A stretch of DNA of 64,000 nucleotides, taken from NCBI RefSeq assembly GCF_003634215.1, contig NZ_RBWX01000007.1, forward strand, positions 668,945-732,944, read 5' to 3'. Within the stretch, counting starts at the first letter, position 1. Each line of letters begins with the position of its first letter. Below, piece after piece: positions 24,707-32,937 of this stretch. The DNA comes from Sphingosinicella microcystinivorans (GTDB lineage Bacteria; Pseudomonadota; Alphaproteobacteria; Sphingomonadales; Sphingomonadaceae). The notes beneath the pieces are model-generated. The model saw only the letters and a program-made list of their open reading frames with translations. It did no database searches and was not told the DNA's origin. The translations under genes and the position numbers were made by a program.

Positions 24707-27241
24707 ATGACAAAATCCGAACTTAAACTTGCAACGTGTCTCACGACCGCTTTTGCGATCGTATTTTCGGTTCCCGCGGTATCCTACGCGCAGGAACAGG
24801 GGAATGAGACCGCCGAGCCAGCCGGCGGCGAAATCGTGGTGACGGCACGCCGGTTCGACGAAAAACTGCAGGACGTTCCTGCGGCAGTTTCGGTGCTGAC
24901 GGCGGAAGCCATCGAGAACACGGGCGCGCGGGTTGCGGCCGATTTCGTGCAGTTGACGCCCGGCGTTACCATCGTCACCGGTAATGTCGAGGCGGCCGAC
25001 ACGCAGATCAATATCCGTGGCATCAACGGTGCGCGCGATGCCGAGAGCAACGTGGCACTTGTTGTCGATGGCATTCAGAAATCGAACACGTCATCGCTGA
25101 ACCAGGATCAGGGATCGGTGCAGCAGATCGAAGTTCTGAAAGGTCCGCAAGGCGCACTTTACGGGCGCAATGCCGCTGCCGGCGCTGTCATCATCACCAC
25201 CAAGAAGCCGGGTAATGCGCTGGAAGGTAGCGCGCGCGTGAGCTACGGAAACAACGATACGGTGGAAGGTGCCGCGCTGATCTCCGCGCCGCTCAGCGAC
25301 ACCATTGGCTTCGTGCTGAACGGCGACTACGGCAGGGGAGACGGCTATTTCCGTAACAGCTTCCTGCCGAGCGATATCAACAAGACGCTCTATCCGGGCA
25401 ACAGCACCAAAGCCGCCTCGATGGACAATTACGAACGCTGGAATGTGAACGGCCGCCTCGTATTCACGCCTAGCGATGATACGGAAGTCGATCTGAAGGC
25501 GCGGTACGGCAAGGTCCGCAGCGGCGCGATCGCGTTCAACGCGGCGTTCCAGATTCCGGCGCTGGAGGGTGCGGACAAGGTCTTCAACATCGATGTGAAC
25601 GACCACAAGTTCATCTTCACGCCGAACATCGATCCGCTCAACACGCAGAAGACCATCGAGGCATCGGCGCGCCTCACGCAGTCGCTCGGCGCGGTCGATC
25701 TGATCGGCTACGTCGCCTACAGCAACATCAAGAACGATTTCTACGCTGATGGCACGAGCGGCGCGTTCGGTTTCTTCGGAAACGAATCAACATGTCAGGC
25801 GACCGCGGCGGGAACGGTGCCTGTTGTGAACCAGGCACCATTCGATGAAGCCTATCTCGGGGGCGCGTTTGTCGGCGCTCAGCCGTATTCGCCTACAACG
25901 TGCGACGGCACACAGTACCAGCGCCGCAATCAGGAAGATTTCAGCGCGGAGCTTCGTCTTGTCGGCGAAACGGATTCACTGCGCTGGCAGCTCGGTGGAT
26001 ACTTCCTGTCGCTTGACCGACGGACCTGTATCAACCTCGGCCTCGATACGGGGCAGGGCGTCGTTCGCGAGTGTTATACGACCGACCCGACAAACCGCAC
26101 CGAATCGTTGGTGGATGATAATTTCAAGACCAAGGTCTATGCGGCCTTTGGATCGGTCGATTACGATGTGACTGAAGCCTTCAAGATTGGCGTTGCGCTT
26201 CGCTATGACATTGAAGATCGCAGCACGAGCAACAACGTTCCCACGGGCCGACTGACCCGCTGGGTCGGCAATGTTCTCACAGGCAATCCGAACGGCACCG
26301 CGACAACGCCTGCGAACTACTATCTGAACCCGGGCCTCGATCCGGTTTACAACCCGAGCGGGATTCTTGCTGACCGGAGCCAGACCTACAAACAGCTGCA
26401 GCCCAAGGTTACGCTGAGCTACAAGGTCAGTCCGGACGTTTCGCTGTTCGCGAACTGGGGCATCGGCTTCAAGTCGGGCGGCTTCAACAACGGTGGTTCC
26501 GAGGCCGTTATCGACAACTTCTTCAACGCAACGATCTCTTCGGGACTGTCGATCTTCGACGATTACCGGAAGGAACGATCGAGCGCGTTCGAGGCGGGTA
26601 TCAAGGGTAAAGCGCTTGATGGGCGCCTGACGTTCGACTTCGCCGGTTATCATACGACCGTGAAGGACATGCAGTTCTTCGAATTCTTCGTGGGACCGTT
26701 CGGACTGCTGCGCGTCGTCTCCAACATCGACAAGGTGGAACTGTACGGCGCCGAAGGTTCGGCGAGCTTCCGCCTGATCGATGGCTGGTCATTGTTCGGT
26801 TCGTTCAACGTAACTGACAGCAAGATCAAGCGGAACGACGCGCGGCCGTATACGGAAGGCAACAAGTCTCCCTACACGGCGGACTACACGCTCAACATCG
26901 GCAGCCAGATTGATGCCCCCCTCAGCGACGCACTGTCACTGTTGGTGCGCGCCGATTACCGTATTACCGGCAAGACCTGGTTCCACACCGTCCAGGATAA
27001 TACCGTGCCGACGATCTTCGGGCTGGCCGCGAACTTCAAGAACTCGCAGCGCGATCCCTACGGCATCTTCAACCTGCGCGTCGGCTTGAAGTCGGACAGT
27101 TGGTCGGTCAGTGCCTTTGCCGAAAACATGTTCAACAAGAACTATGTGGCGGAAGTCATTCCCGCGCCGGAATTCGGCGGCGACTTCCTGACGGCGGGTA
27201 TCCGTCGCAGCTATGGTCTGGAACTGGCGTACAAGTTCTGA
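24707..27241 (+). CDS. TonB-dependent receptor of the GntR cluster
   Basis: An 844-residue outer-membrane transporter. It has a signal peptide ending near AVSYAQ, a TonB box region GGEIVVTARRFDEKLQDVP, a plug domain (QINIRGINGARDAESNVALV, IEVLKGPQGALYGRNAAAGA) and a barrel ending LELAYKF. This sphingomonad receptor class accompanies catabolic genes and takes up aromatic or amphipathic compounds. AAGGGG lies upstream of the ATG. Its place between the acyl-CoA dehydrogenase and a CoA-transferase on the same strand indicates uptake of the pathway substrate. Confidence 0.92.
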   Translation: MTKSELKLATCLTTAFAIVFSVPAVSYAQEQGNETAEPAGGEIVVTARRFDEKLQDVPAAVSVLTAEAIENTGARVAADFVQLTPGVTIVTGNVEAADTQINIRGINGARDAESNVALVVDGIQKSNTSSLNQDQGSVQQIEVLKGPQGALYGRNAAAGAVIITTKKPGNALEGSARVSYGNNDTVEGAALISAPLSDTIGFVLNGDYGRGDGYFRNSFLPSDINKTLYPGNSTKAASMDNYERWNVNGRLVFTPSDDTEVDLKARYGKVRSGAIAFNAAFQIPALEGADKVFNIDVNDHKFIFTPNIDPLNTQKTIEASARLTQSLGAVDLIGYVAYSNIKNDFYADGTSGAFGFFGNESTCQATAAGTVPVVNQAPFDEAYLGGAFVGAQPYSPTTCDGTQYQRRNQEDFSAELRLVGETDSLRWQLGGYFLSLDRRTCINLGLDTGQGVVRECYTTDPTNRTESLVDDNFKTKVYAAFGSVDYDVTEAFKIGVALRYDIEDRSTSNNVPTGRLTRWVGNVLTGNPNGTATTPANYYLNPGLDPVYNPSGILADRSQTYKQLQPKVTLSYKVSPDVSLFANWGIGFKSGGFNNGGSEAVIDNFFNATISSGLSIFDDYRKERSSAFEAGIKGKALDGRLTFDFAGYHTTVKDMQFFEFFVGPFGLLRVVSNIDKVELYGAEGSASFRLIDGWSLFGSFNVTDSKIKRNDARPYTEGNKSPYTADYTLNIGSQIDAPLSDALSLLVRADYRITGKTWFHTVQDNTVPTIFGLAANFKNSQRDPYGIFNLRVGLKSDSWSVSAFAENMFNKNYVAEVIPAPEFGGDFLTAGIRRSYGLELAYKF

Positions 27242-27313
27242 CCCCGGCGACTGGCCGTGGAATGGAAGCCTTCCGGATCGGCTGACGCTGATCCGGAAGC
27301 TCTGAAGGAGTGA

Positions 27314-28498
27314 ATGATGGCGTCTGGAGCGTTGCAGGGGTTGCGACTTGTCGAAATGGGGCAACTGATCGCCGGACCCTTCTGCGGACAGTTGATGGCC
27401 GATCACGGCGCCGAGGTGATCAAGATCGAAGCGCCGGGCGCGGGCGACCCGATGCGCGAGTGGGGACGGAACAAGCCGGTCTGGTGGCCCGTCGTCGCGC
27501 GCAACAAGAAGAGCATCACGCTCAACCTTCGCGATCAGCGCGGTCAGGATATCGTGCGGCGCCTTGTGGAGAAGTCGGACTTCCTGCTTGAGAATTTCCG
27601 CACCGGCACGATGGAGAAGTGGAATCTGGGCTACGAGCAGCTTTCGGCCATCAATCCGGGGCTGATCATGATCCGCGTGACGGGCTTCGGACAAACCGGC
27701 CCCTACGCACGACGTGCCGGATATGGATCGATCGGCGAGGCCATGGGCGGCATTCGGAATCTCGCGGGCGATCCGTCAACGCCGCCAAGCCGTGTCGGCC
27801 TGTCGATCGGAGACTCGCTTGCCGCCACGTTCGCCTGTCTTGGCGCGCTCATGGCCTTGCAGAATCGGCATCGCACGGGGCAGGGGCAGGTGGTCGATTC
27901 CGCAATTTACGAGGCGGTGCTCGCCATGATGGAATCGACGATTCCCGAATATACCGAGGCCGGCTTCACGCGGGAACGGACGGGCGCGACGCTGCCCAAG
28001 GTCGCGCCTTCGAATGTCTACTCCACGTCGGACGGCGAAATTCTGATCGCCGCAAATCAGGACAGCGTCTGGAAGCGCATGGCGGAAGCGATGGGGCATC
28101 CGCAGCTTGGAAGCGATCCGCGCTTCGCCACGCATCATGCGCGCGGCGAGCATCAGGTTGAACTGGACAACATGATCAGCGCCTGGACGAAATCATGGTC
28201 CAGCGCCGATCTTCTGGCGCATTTGGAGACGCACGGCGTGCCGGCGGGGAAGATCTACAAGGCACCCGATATGCTGGAAGATCCGCATTTCAAGGCCCGC
28301 GAAGCCATCATCAAGGTGCAGCATCCGCACTTTCAGAACCTCTGGATGCAGAATGTCTTTCCCAAGCTCTCCGAAACGCCGGGCGAAGTCGCATGGGCGG
28401 GACCAACGCTCGGCCAGCACAATGAAGAGATTTACGGCGAAATTCTTGGGATGAGCGTGCAGCAGATGAACAGCCTACAGGACGAAGGCGTGATCTGA
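27314..28498 (+). CDS. Type III (CaiB/BaiF) CoA-transferase, copy 3
   Basis: A 394-residue CoA-transferase. Motifs: LRLVEMGQLIAGPFCGQLMA, DHGAEVIKIEAPGAGDPMRE, RNKKSITLNLRDQRG and NFRTGTMEKWNLGY. It is closest in pattern to the succinyl-CoA-dependent enzymes acting on dicarboxylates such as L-malate, glutarate or itaconate. AAGGAG precedes two adjacent ATG codons at 27314 and 27317. It is 72 bases after the TonB receptor and probably closes the operon. It is the best candidate for the CoA-activating partner of the MaoC hydratase and CitE-like lyase. Confidence 0.9.
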   Translation: MMASGALQGLRLVEMGQLIAGPFCGQLMADHGAEVIKIEAPGAGDPMREWGRNKPVWWPVVARNKKSITLNLRDQRGQDIVRRLVEKSDFLLENFRTGTMEKWNLGYEQLSAINPGLIMIRVTGFGQTGPYARRAGYGSIGEAMGGIRNLAGDPSTPPSRVGLSIGDSLAATFACLGALMALQNRHRTGQGQVVDSAIYEAVLAMMESTIPEYTEAGFTRERTGATLPKVAPSNVYSTSDGEILIAANQDSVWKRMAEAMGHPQLGSDPRFATHHARGEHQVELDNMISAWTKSWSSADLLAHLETHGVPAGKIYKAPDMLEDPHFKAREAIIKVQHPHFQNLWMQNVFPKLSETPGEVAWAGPTLGQHNEEIYGEILGMSVQQMNSLQDEGVI

Positions 28499-28616
28499 CG
28501 AGAGGCTGTTCTCAGCGGCCAATATTGGGCCACTCATTATCGTGCAGCTGAAAGACCGGATTTGTCACCACCTTGGAATAGGGGGTAGATGAGCGACGGT
28601 GAAATCGGGAAGCACG

Positions 28617-28820
28617 ATGACGGAAGAAACAGAAGAGCAAGCGCTGAGCCGTCCGCAAAGGCGCTTCCTCCGCCGGATCTTCAACGGCCGGATAACACCC
28701 ATTGCTGCCGCAGGACGGTCTTTCCTGACCTACAAGGAGGCTGCCCGCCATCTCCAGTCTCTAGCGATCGAAGCGCGCGAAGAGGCCTATCGTGAAATCC
28801 GGGAGAATGCCGAGCAGTAA
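28617..28820 (+). CDS. Small basic protein of unknown function
   Basis: A 67-residue frame with plausible start: GGGAAG lies 5 bases before ATG. It is rich in Arg and Glu, with PQRRFLRRIFNGRITPIAAA and a C-terminal amphipathic helix ending EAYREIRENAEQ. No family is recognised. It is alone, with the CoA-transferase upstream on the same strand and a convergent GST downstream. It could also be a fortuitous frame. Confidence 0.5.
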   Translation: MTEETEEQALSRPQRRFLRRIFNGRITPIAAAGRSFLTYKEAARHLQSLAIEAREEAYREIRENAEQ

Positions 28821-28830
28821 GGCGAGGGCG

Positions 28831-29463
28831 TCAGGCTGCCGGAAACTCCAGCGGAGCGTCGCCCGGTCGCCACGGATCGAGGCGAACCATGGCTGTCACG
28901 AACAGTATCGATGCAAGATGGCCACGGAGCCATGCCTGCAGGCGGGGAAGTGGCTGTGCGTCGAACCAGCCGCGATCGACTTCGGCGAACTGCCGCACGA
29001 AGGGGAAGATCGCTGCATCGGTGATGCCTCTCCTGTCCCCACAGAGATTGTCCTGCGCGGCGAGCCGTGCTTCGAGCGTCCCAAGCAGCGCCGATCCCGC
29101 AGCGCGATGCGCGAGCGGGTCCGAAGCGTGGCGCTCGGGGTATTTGTAGCGATCGAGGTGATGCTTGAACGGGCCGTCGTTGGCCTCGATCAGCGCACGA
29201 TCTTCTCGCTCCAGCCACCCTTCGGGGTCGTTCCGTTCCAGTGACCAGCGCATGATCTCGATGCTCTCTTCGATCACGTCGCCATCGGGGCGAACGATCA
29301 CCGGGACCGTCGCCTTTGGAGACGCGGCGATCAGCTCCTCAGGCTTGCGCGAGAGCTTCACTTCGCGGATGTGGCAGGCCGTGCCGCTGATCAGCAGTGC
29401 CATGCGGGCGCGCATGGCGTAGGGACAGCGCCTGAAGCTGTAAAGGATGGGTCTATCCCTCAC
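28831..29463 (-). CDS. Glutathione S-transferase family protein
   Basis: About 210 residues. A thioredoxin-fold N-terminus with cysteine in LYSFRRCPYAMRARMAL, then the cis-Pro region KATVPVIV and the ESIEIMRW helix that binds the glutathione gamma-glutamyl group. The C-terminal helical domain follows. The GTG at 29463 overlaps the end of trhO by 11 bases, so the two are co-translated. Glutathione-dependent reduction or conjugation is likely. Confidence 0.87.
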   Translation of the reverse strand: MRDRPILYSFRRCPYAMRARMALLISGTACHIREVKLSRKPEELIAASPKATVPVIVRPDGDVIEESIEIMRWSLERNDPEGWLEREDRALIEANDGPFKHHLDRYKYPERHASDPLAHRAAGSALLGTLEARLAAQDNLCGDRRGITDAAIFPFVRQFAEVDRGWFDAQPLPRLQAWLRGHLASILFVTAMVRLDPWRPGDAPLEFPAA

Positions 29464-30424
29464 GGCGCTCGACCGTGCGCGGGCCGATATGCGCAGAGCC
29501 TCGCACCTGAGCGAGCCTTTGCTGCCGATCGCGTTCGGCATAGCCGATGCGCTGAGCCTCTGTACGGGAAGCATGGCAGGAAGGACAGCTCACGCCCGCG
29601 ATATAGAGCGGCGAAGCGCGATCCTGGGTGCTGACCGGCCGGCGGCAGCCGTGACACAGCACGTGGGTGCCGGCTTCGAGACCGTGGCCGACCGCGACGC
29701 GCTGGTCGAACACGAAGCACTCGCCCTCCCAAAGGCTCTGGTCGGCAGGGACAGTCTCCAGATACTTAAGGATCCCGCCCTGGAGGTGATAGACATCTTC
29801 GATGCCTTCGGCCTTCAGGAAAGCGGTCGATTTCTCGCAGCGAATGCCGCCCGTGCAAAACATCGCAACCTTCGGCCGGTCGCCCGTGCCGAGAAGCCGT
29901 TCGCGCTCGGCACGGAACCAGCCTGGAAAATCGCGGAAGCTGGCGGTCTTTGGATCGATCGCGCCGGCAAAGGTGCCGACCGCGACCTCGTAGTCGTTGC
30001 GCGTGTCGATCACGATCGTGCCCGGTTCGCTGATCAAGGCGTTCCAGTCCTGCGGCGATACGTAGTGTCCCGTCCCGGCGAGGGGATCGACGTGCGGTTG
30101 CCCCATGGTCACGATCTCGCGTTTCACGCGCACTTTCATGCGATAGAAAGGCATGGTTTCGGCAGACGCGTACTTCACGTCCAGATCGGCGAAGCCCGGC
30201 AAGCCTCGGATAAAGGCGACAGCGCGTTCGATCGCATCGTCGGATCCCGCGATCGTGCCGTTGATTCCTTCACCTGCGAGCAGCAGCGTGCCTTTGATCC
30301 CCGCGGCACAGCACAGCCGCGCCAGATCACCGCGAACAGCCTCGCAATCTTCCAGCCGTGCAAATTTATAAAGCGCGGCCACACGAATAGGGGAAGACGA
30401 ACCGGTCACGGGCACAGGGTCCAT
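29453..30424 (-). CDS. trhO: tRNA uridine(34) hydroxylase (rhodanese domain)
   Basis: A 323-residue protein of the former UPF0176 group. It has an N-terminal ferredoxin-like acylphosphatase-type domain (GTLLLAGEGINGTIAG), then a rhodanese domain with the active cysteine in FCTGGIRCEKSTAFL, and a C-terminal CHGCRRP / GVSCPSC cysteine cluster. The family makes 5-hydroxyuridine at the wobble position of tRNAs. It is coupled to the GST downstream. Length and motifs are complete. Confidence 0.93.
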   Translation of the reverse strand: MDPVPVTGSSSPIRVAALYKFARLEDCEAVRGDLARLCCAAGIKGTLLLAGEGINGTIAGSDDAIERAVAFIRGLPGFADLDVKYASAETMPFYRMKVRVKREIVTMGQPHVDPLAGTGHYVSPQDWNALISEPGTIVIDTRNDYEVAVGTFAGAIDPKTASFRDFPGWFRAERERLLGTGDRPKVAMFCTGGIRCEKSTAFLKAEGIEDVYHLQGGILKYLETVPADQSLWEGECFVFDQRVAVGHGLEAGTHVLCHGCRRPVSTQDRASPLYIAGVSCPSCHASRTEAQRIGYAERDRQQRLAQVRGSAHIGPRTVERREG

Positions 30425-30643
30425 CAGCGGGCGTCGCCGCTCTGTCGGTCTTCATACGAGCCGTGTTTGGAATGTCTGCGCGCCATAATCCTGCTCAAAG
30501 TGCGATGAGTTCGCAGCCCATCTATCGAGATCGAGCCGGTATTGCCATGGTAAGCTACAGTCTCTCGGACAGCCAGCGGGGCGAGCCCCCTATTGGTCTC
30601 GTCATCCGGGGTTGTGCTGTGCCGCCAGCGGACAACCCCCCCC

Positions 30644-31864
30644 TTATTCAAATCTATACGGATCGAAGCAGGACGCATCAGGATCGGGCGTGCCGTCAAG
30701 GGCGGCCGTGATCAGTTCGGTTGCAAGCGCGGCGAAGGTCACACCGTTGCCGCCGAACCCGCTCGCCAGCCACAGGTGGTCGTGATTTACCGCCCGGCCT
30801 ATTGCGGGCAGGCCGTCCGGTGACGATCCGAACGCTGCCGCCCATGCACAGTCAGGCGGCAAGGGGTCTGTGCCGATAATCGCGGCAGTTTTGGCCTGCA
30901 ATATGCCAGCCTTGGCGCCGATAAGGGTATCCCGCCGATCGGCGTCGTCGAAGTCTTCGTCTTCGCCGCCGGCTACAATCCGGCCATCGCTGGTGGCACG
31001 GGCGTAGATGTAGGGATCCGACGCTTCCCAGATCATTGCATTCTCCCGCCAGAGCGGAGCGGTCGCGGGCGGTGTCGCGATGGCGTAGCTGGAGCGCACG
31101 GCGTATGCGGCGGGCAGATACCAGCGCGCCCGCTCATAGCCTGTCGCCAGAATCACTTCTTTCGCCAAAAGCATGGGCCCCTCGGCTGTACGGATCGCAA
31201 GACCTTCCGCTTGCTGCTCCACAGCAACGGCATCGTAGGGGAAGCTAATTTCCGCGCCATGCCGGCATGCCAGTGCCAGCAGCCCCTCCGTCAGTTTTAC
31301 CGGGTCAACCTCGTAGCTGTCCGCCGACAGCAGCGCTGCGCGCGGCGCAACCCCAAACCGCGCGGCGACTGCGTCGGCTGCAAGGAATTCCGAGGGTAAG
31401 CCGGCTTTGCGCCGCGCTTCTCCCTCCCCGTCCAGCGCGCGTTCGTCGAGCAGGGTTCCCGCGAGATAAAGTTCGGGGCGGTCGATACGCCCGCACGCAA
31501 TGCCAAGGGCATCGATCCGGTCAGAGAGCCGGCGCGCGGCTGCATGAACCCTTTTCCAACGCCGCGCGGCCTCATCAATGCCGAGCCTTTCCGCGAGGTG
31601 GGTGAGGGGCACATCAGCGCCCCACATGACAAGGGCGGTCGAGGCGGCCGTGCTGCCGTGCGCGGGCGGTCGCCGATCGAGCACCACCACCCGCCGCCCG
31701 GCGGCGGAGAGCCGCTCGGCAAGCATGGCGCCCATGATTCCTGCGCCGACAATCGCGATGTCGACACGTGTCTTGCTCGGCGGATCGCTCACGATCGAAG
31801 GGGTGCCCTCAGGTACCCAGCAGGTCCGCCCGCCGCGCAAATCCCGTGCTTCGGTCAGCTCCAC
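30644..31864 (-). CDS. FAD-dependent oxidoreductase (D-amino acid / amine oxidase, DAO family)
   Basis: About 406 residues. The Rossmann motif is IAIVGAGIMGAMLAERLSAA, preceded by a WVPEG segment like that of gamma-glutamylputrescine or glycine oxidase relatives. The C-terminus has FGSSPDGLPAIG and WLASGFGGNGVTFA, the flavin-contact pattern of the DAO family. GTG 31864 is chosen because GGAG lies 7 bases upstream. The frame is open further up to 32011 without family features. Substrate unknown; a secondary amine or D-amino acid is typical. Confidence 0.85.
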   Translation of the reverse strand: MELTEARDLRGGRTCWVPEGTPSIVSDPPSKTRVDIAIVGAGIMGAMLAERLSAAGRRVVVLDRRPPAHGSTAASTALVMWGADVPLTHLAERLGIDEAARRWKRVHAAARRLSDRIDALGIACGRIDRPELYLAGTLLDERALDGEGEARRKAGLPSEFLAADAVAARFGVAPRAALLSADSYEVDPVKLTEGLLALACRHGAEISFPYDAVAVEQQAEGLAIRTAEGPMLLAKEVILATGYERARWYLPAAYAVRSSYAIATPPATAPLWRENAMIWEASDPYIYARATSDGRIVAGGEDEDFDDADRRDTLIGAKAGILQAKTAAIIGTDPLPPDCAWAAAFGSSPDGLPAIGRAVNHDHLWLASGFGGNGVTFAALATELITAALDGTPDPDASCFDPYRFE

Positions 31865-32035
31865 AAGTGCTCCATCCGTTCCCCACGCAGCAACGCTTGG
31901 GTCAAATTCCGTATGTCCGTGGTCGGTCCGTCTGACCGAGGCTAACCGCCGCTTCCCGTTCCCAAAGGTCACGTCCTTTGCGGGGATTACCGCCACGGTA
32001 TCGAACAGCAAAGGTTGTTGAGGATTTCGGAAACC

Positions 32036-32165
32036 TCAGTGCCCGGCTTTTGCCATCGCGAAAGACGGGAACGTCGCGGCCATAGGGAGCAAGATAATGG
32101 GCAGCGGTAGGGATGGCCGGACCGGTACCGATGACAATGACTTCCGCCTCTTCGGAGGCGTCCAT
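32036..32165 (-). pseudogene. Remnant of a flavoprotein N-terminus
   Basis: Reads EAEVIVIGTGPAIPTAAHYL, a dinucleotide-binding fold start with a degraded GxGxxG third glycine, then some 25 further residues before resemblance ends. A flavin oxidoreductase should continue for 300 or more residues. It directly follows the hemerythrin stop and runs into the region upstream of the FAD oxidoreductase. It may be a decayed paralogue. Confidence 0.5.
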
Positions 32166-32166
32166 G

Positions 32167-32679
32167 TCAGGCCAGAACAAGCTTGAGTGTGCGCGGCTTC
32201 GCGGGAGGCAGCGCCCCTTTTTCAGCCTCCGCCTGTAATTCCTGCTTACGGATCAACATCCGGTCTCTCAACGCGACAAGGTCAACATCCGTGCGGCGGC
32301 ACTGAGCGAATATGCCCTCGGAAGGCATTTCCTCCTCATGGACATGATGTTTGATCTCTTCCGAAAGCACCGTGAGCTTCGCATCGTAAAAGTCGTCGCT
32401 CGGGCTCGAACTCTCGATGTCGTTTATCAGCACCTTGGCGCCATCATGCTCGACATGGGCTTCGTCGAGCATGTCGGCCTCGATCTTCTCGCGAAAAGCC
32501 GGATAGAAGATTTCCTCCTCGATCGCGGTGTGAATCTTGAGCTCGCTGCAAATCTCGCGCGCAAGCGTTTGCTTGCGATCATCGGTCCTTGCCTTCTCGA
32601 ACTGTTCGAACAAATCCTCGACCTTGCGGTGGTCCGCCTTCAACAGCGCAATCGCGTCGGTGTACGTTGCCTTAGGCAT
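32167..32679 (-). CDS. Hemerythrin HHE cation-binding domain protein
   Basis: A 170-residue four-helix protein. Iron-ligand candidates are in LLKADHRKVEDLF, IHTAIEEEIFYPAF (His and Glu), VEHDGAKVLI and IKHHVHEEE, the HHE pattern. Such proteins bind a di-iron centre and are linked to oxygen, nitric oxide or oxidative stress handling. The C-terminal tail is charged and probably flexible. It stands alone, with a short flavoprotein remnant downstream. Confidence 0.9.
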   Translation of the reverse strand: MPKATYTDAIALLKADHRKVEDLFEQFEKARTDDRKQTLAREICSELKIHTAIEEEIFYPAFREKIEADMLDEAHVEHDGAKVLINDIESSSPSDDFYDAKLTVLSEEIKHHVHEEEMPSEGIFAQCRRTDVDLVALRDRMLIRKQELQAEAEKGALPPAKPRTLKLVLA

Positions 32680-32937
32680 TGGGGGCTCCCTGGTTCAGAC
32701 CTGTAGGAAGAAGCTTCGTCGGTCGGTGATGTTCCATGCGAATGATTCGCAATGCGACGAATGGCGAACGGCCAGCGAAAACGCGCCGCTGAGGTCTTTG
32801 CGTCTTGGTGCCAGCGGCTCGGAAGCAGCGTCGTTTTGATGGGAGGGTTATCGGGATCTGCCGCTCTGGTTCTAGAGGTGCGAAAGGCAGAACTTCAGTG
32901 TGAGGTGGCGTCGCCCATTTCCCGATGGCCGCCTCGA

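Noticed and set aside
32600-32625. Another GTTCGAAC-type palindrome
   Set aside because: It lies inside the hemerythrin coding sequence, without the AAAA/TTTT flanks, so it is most likely chance.
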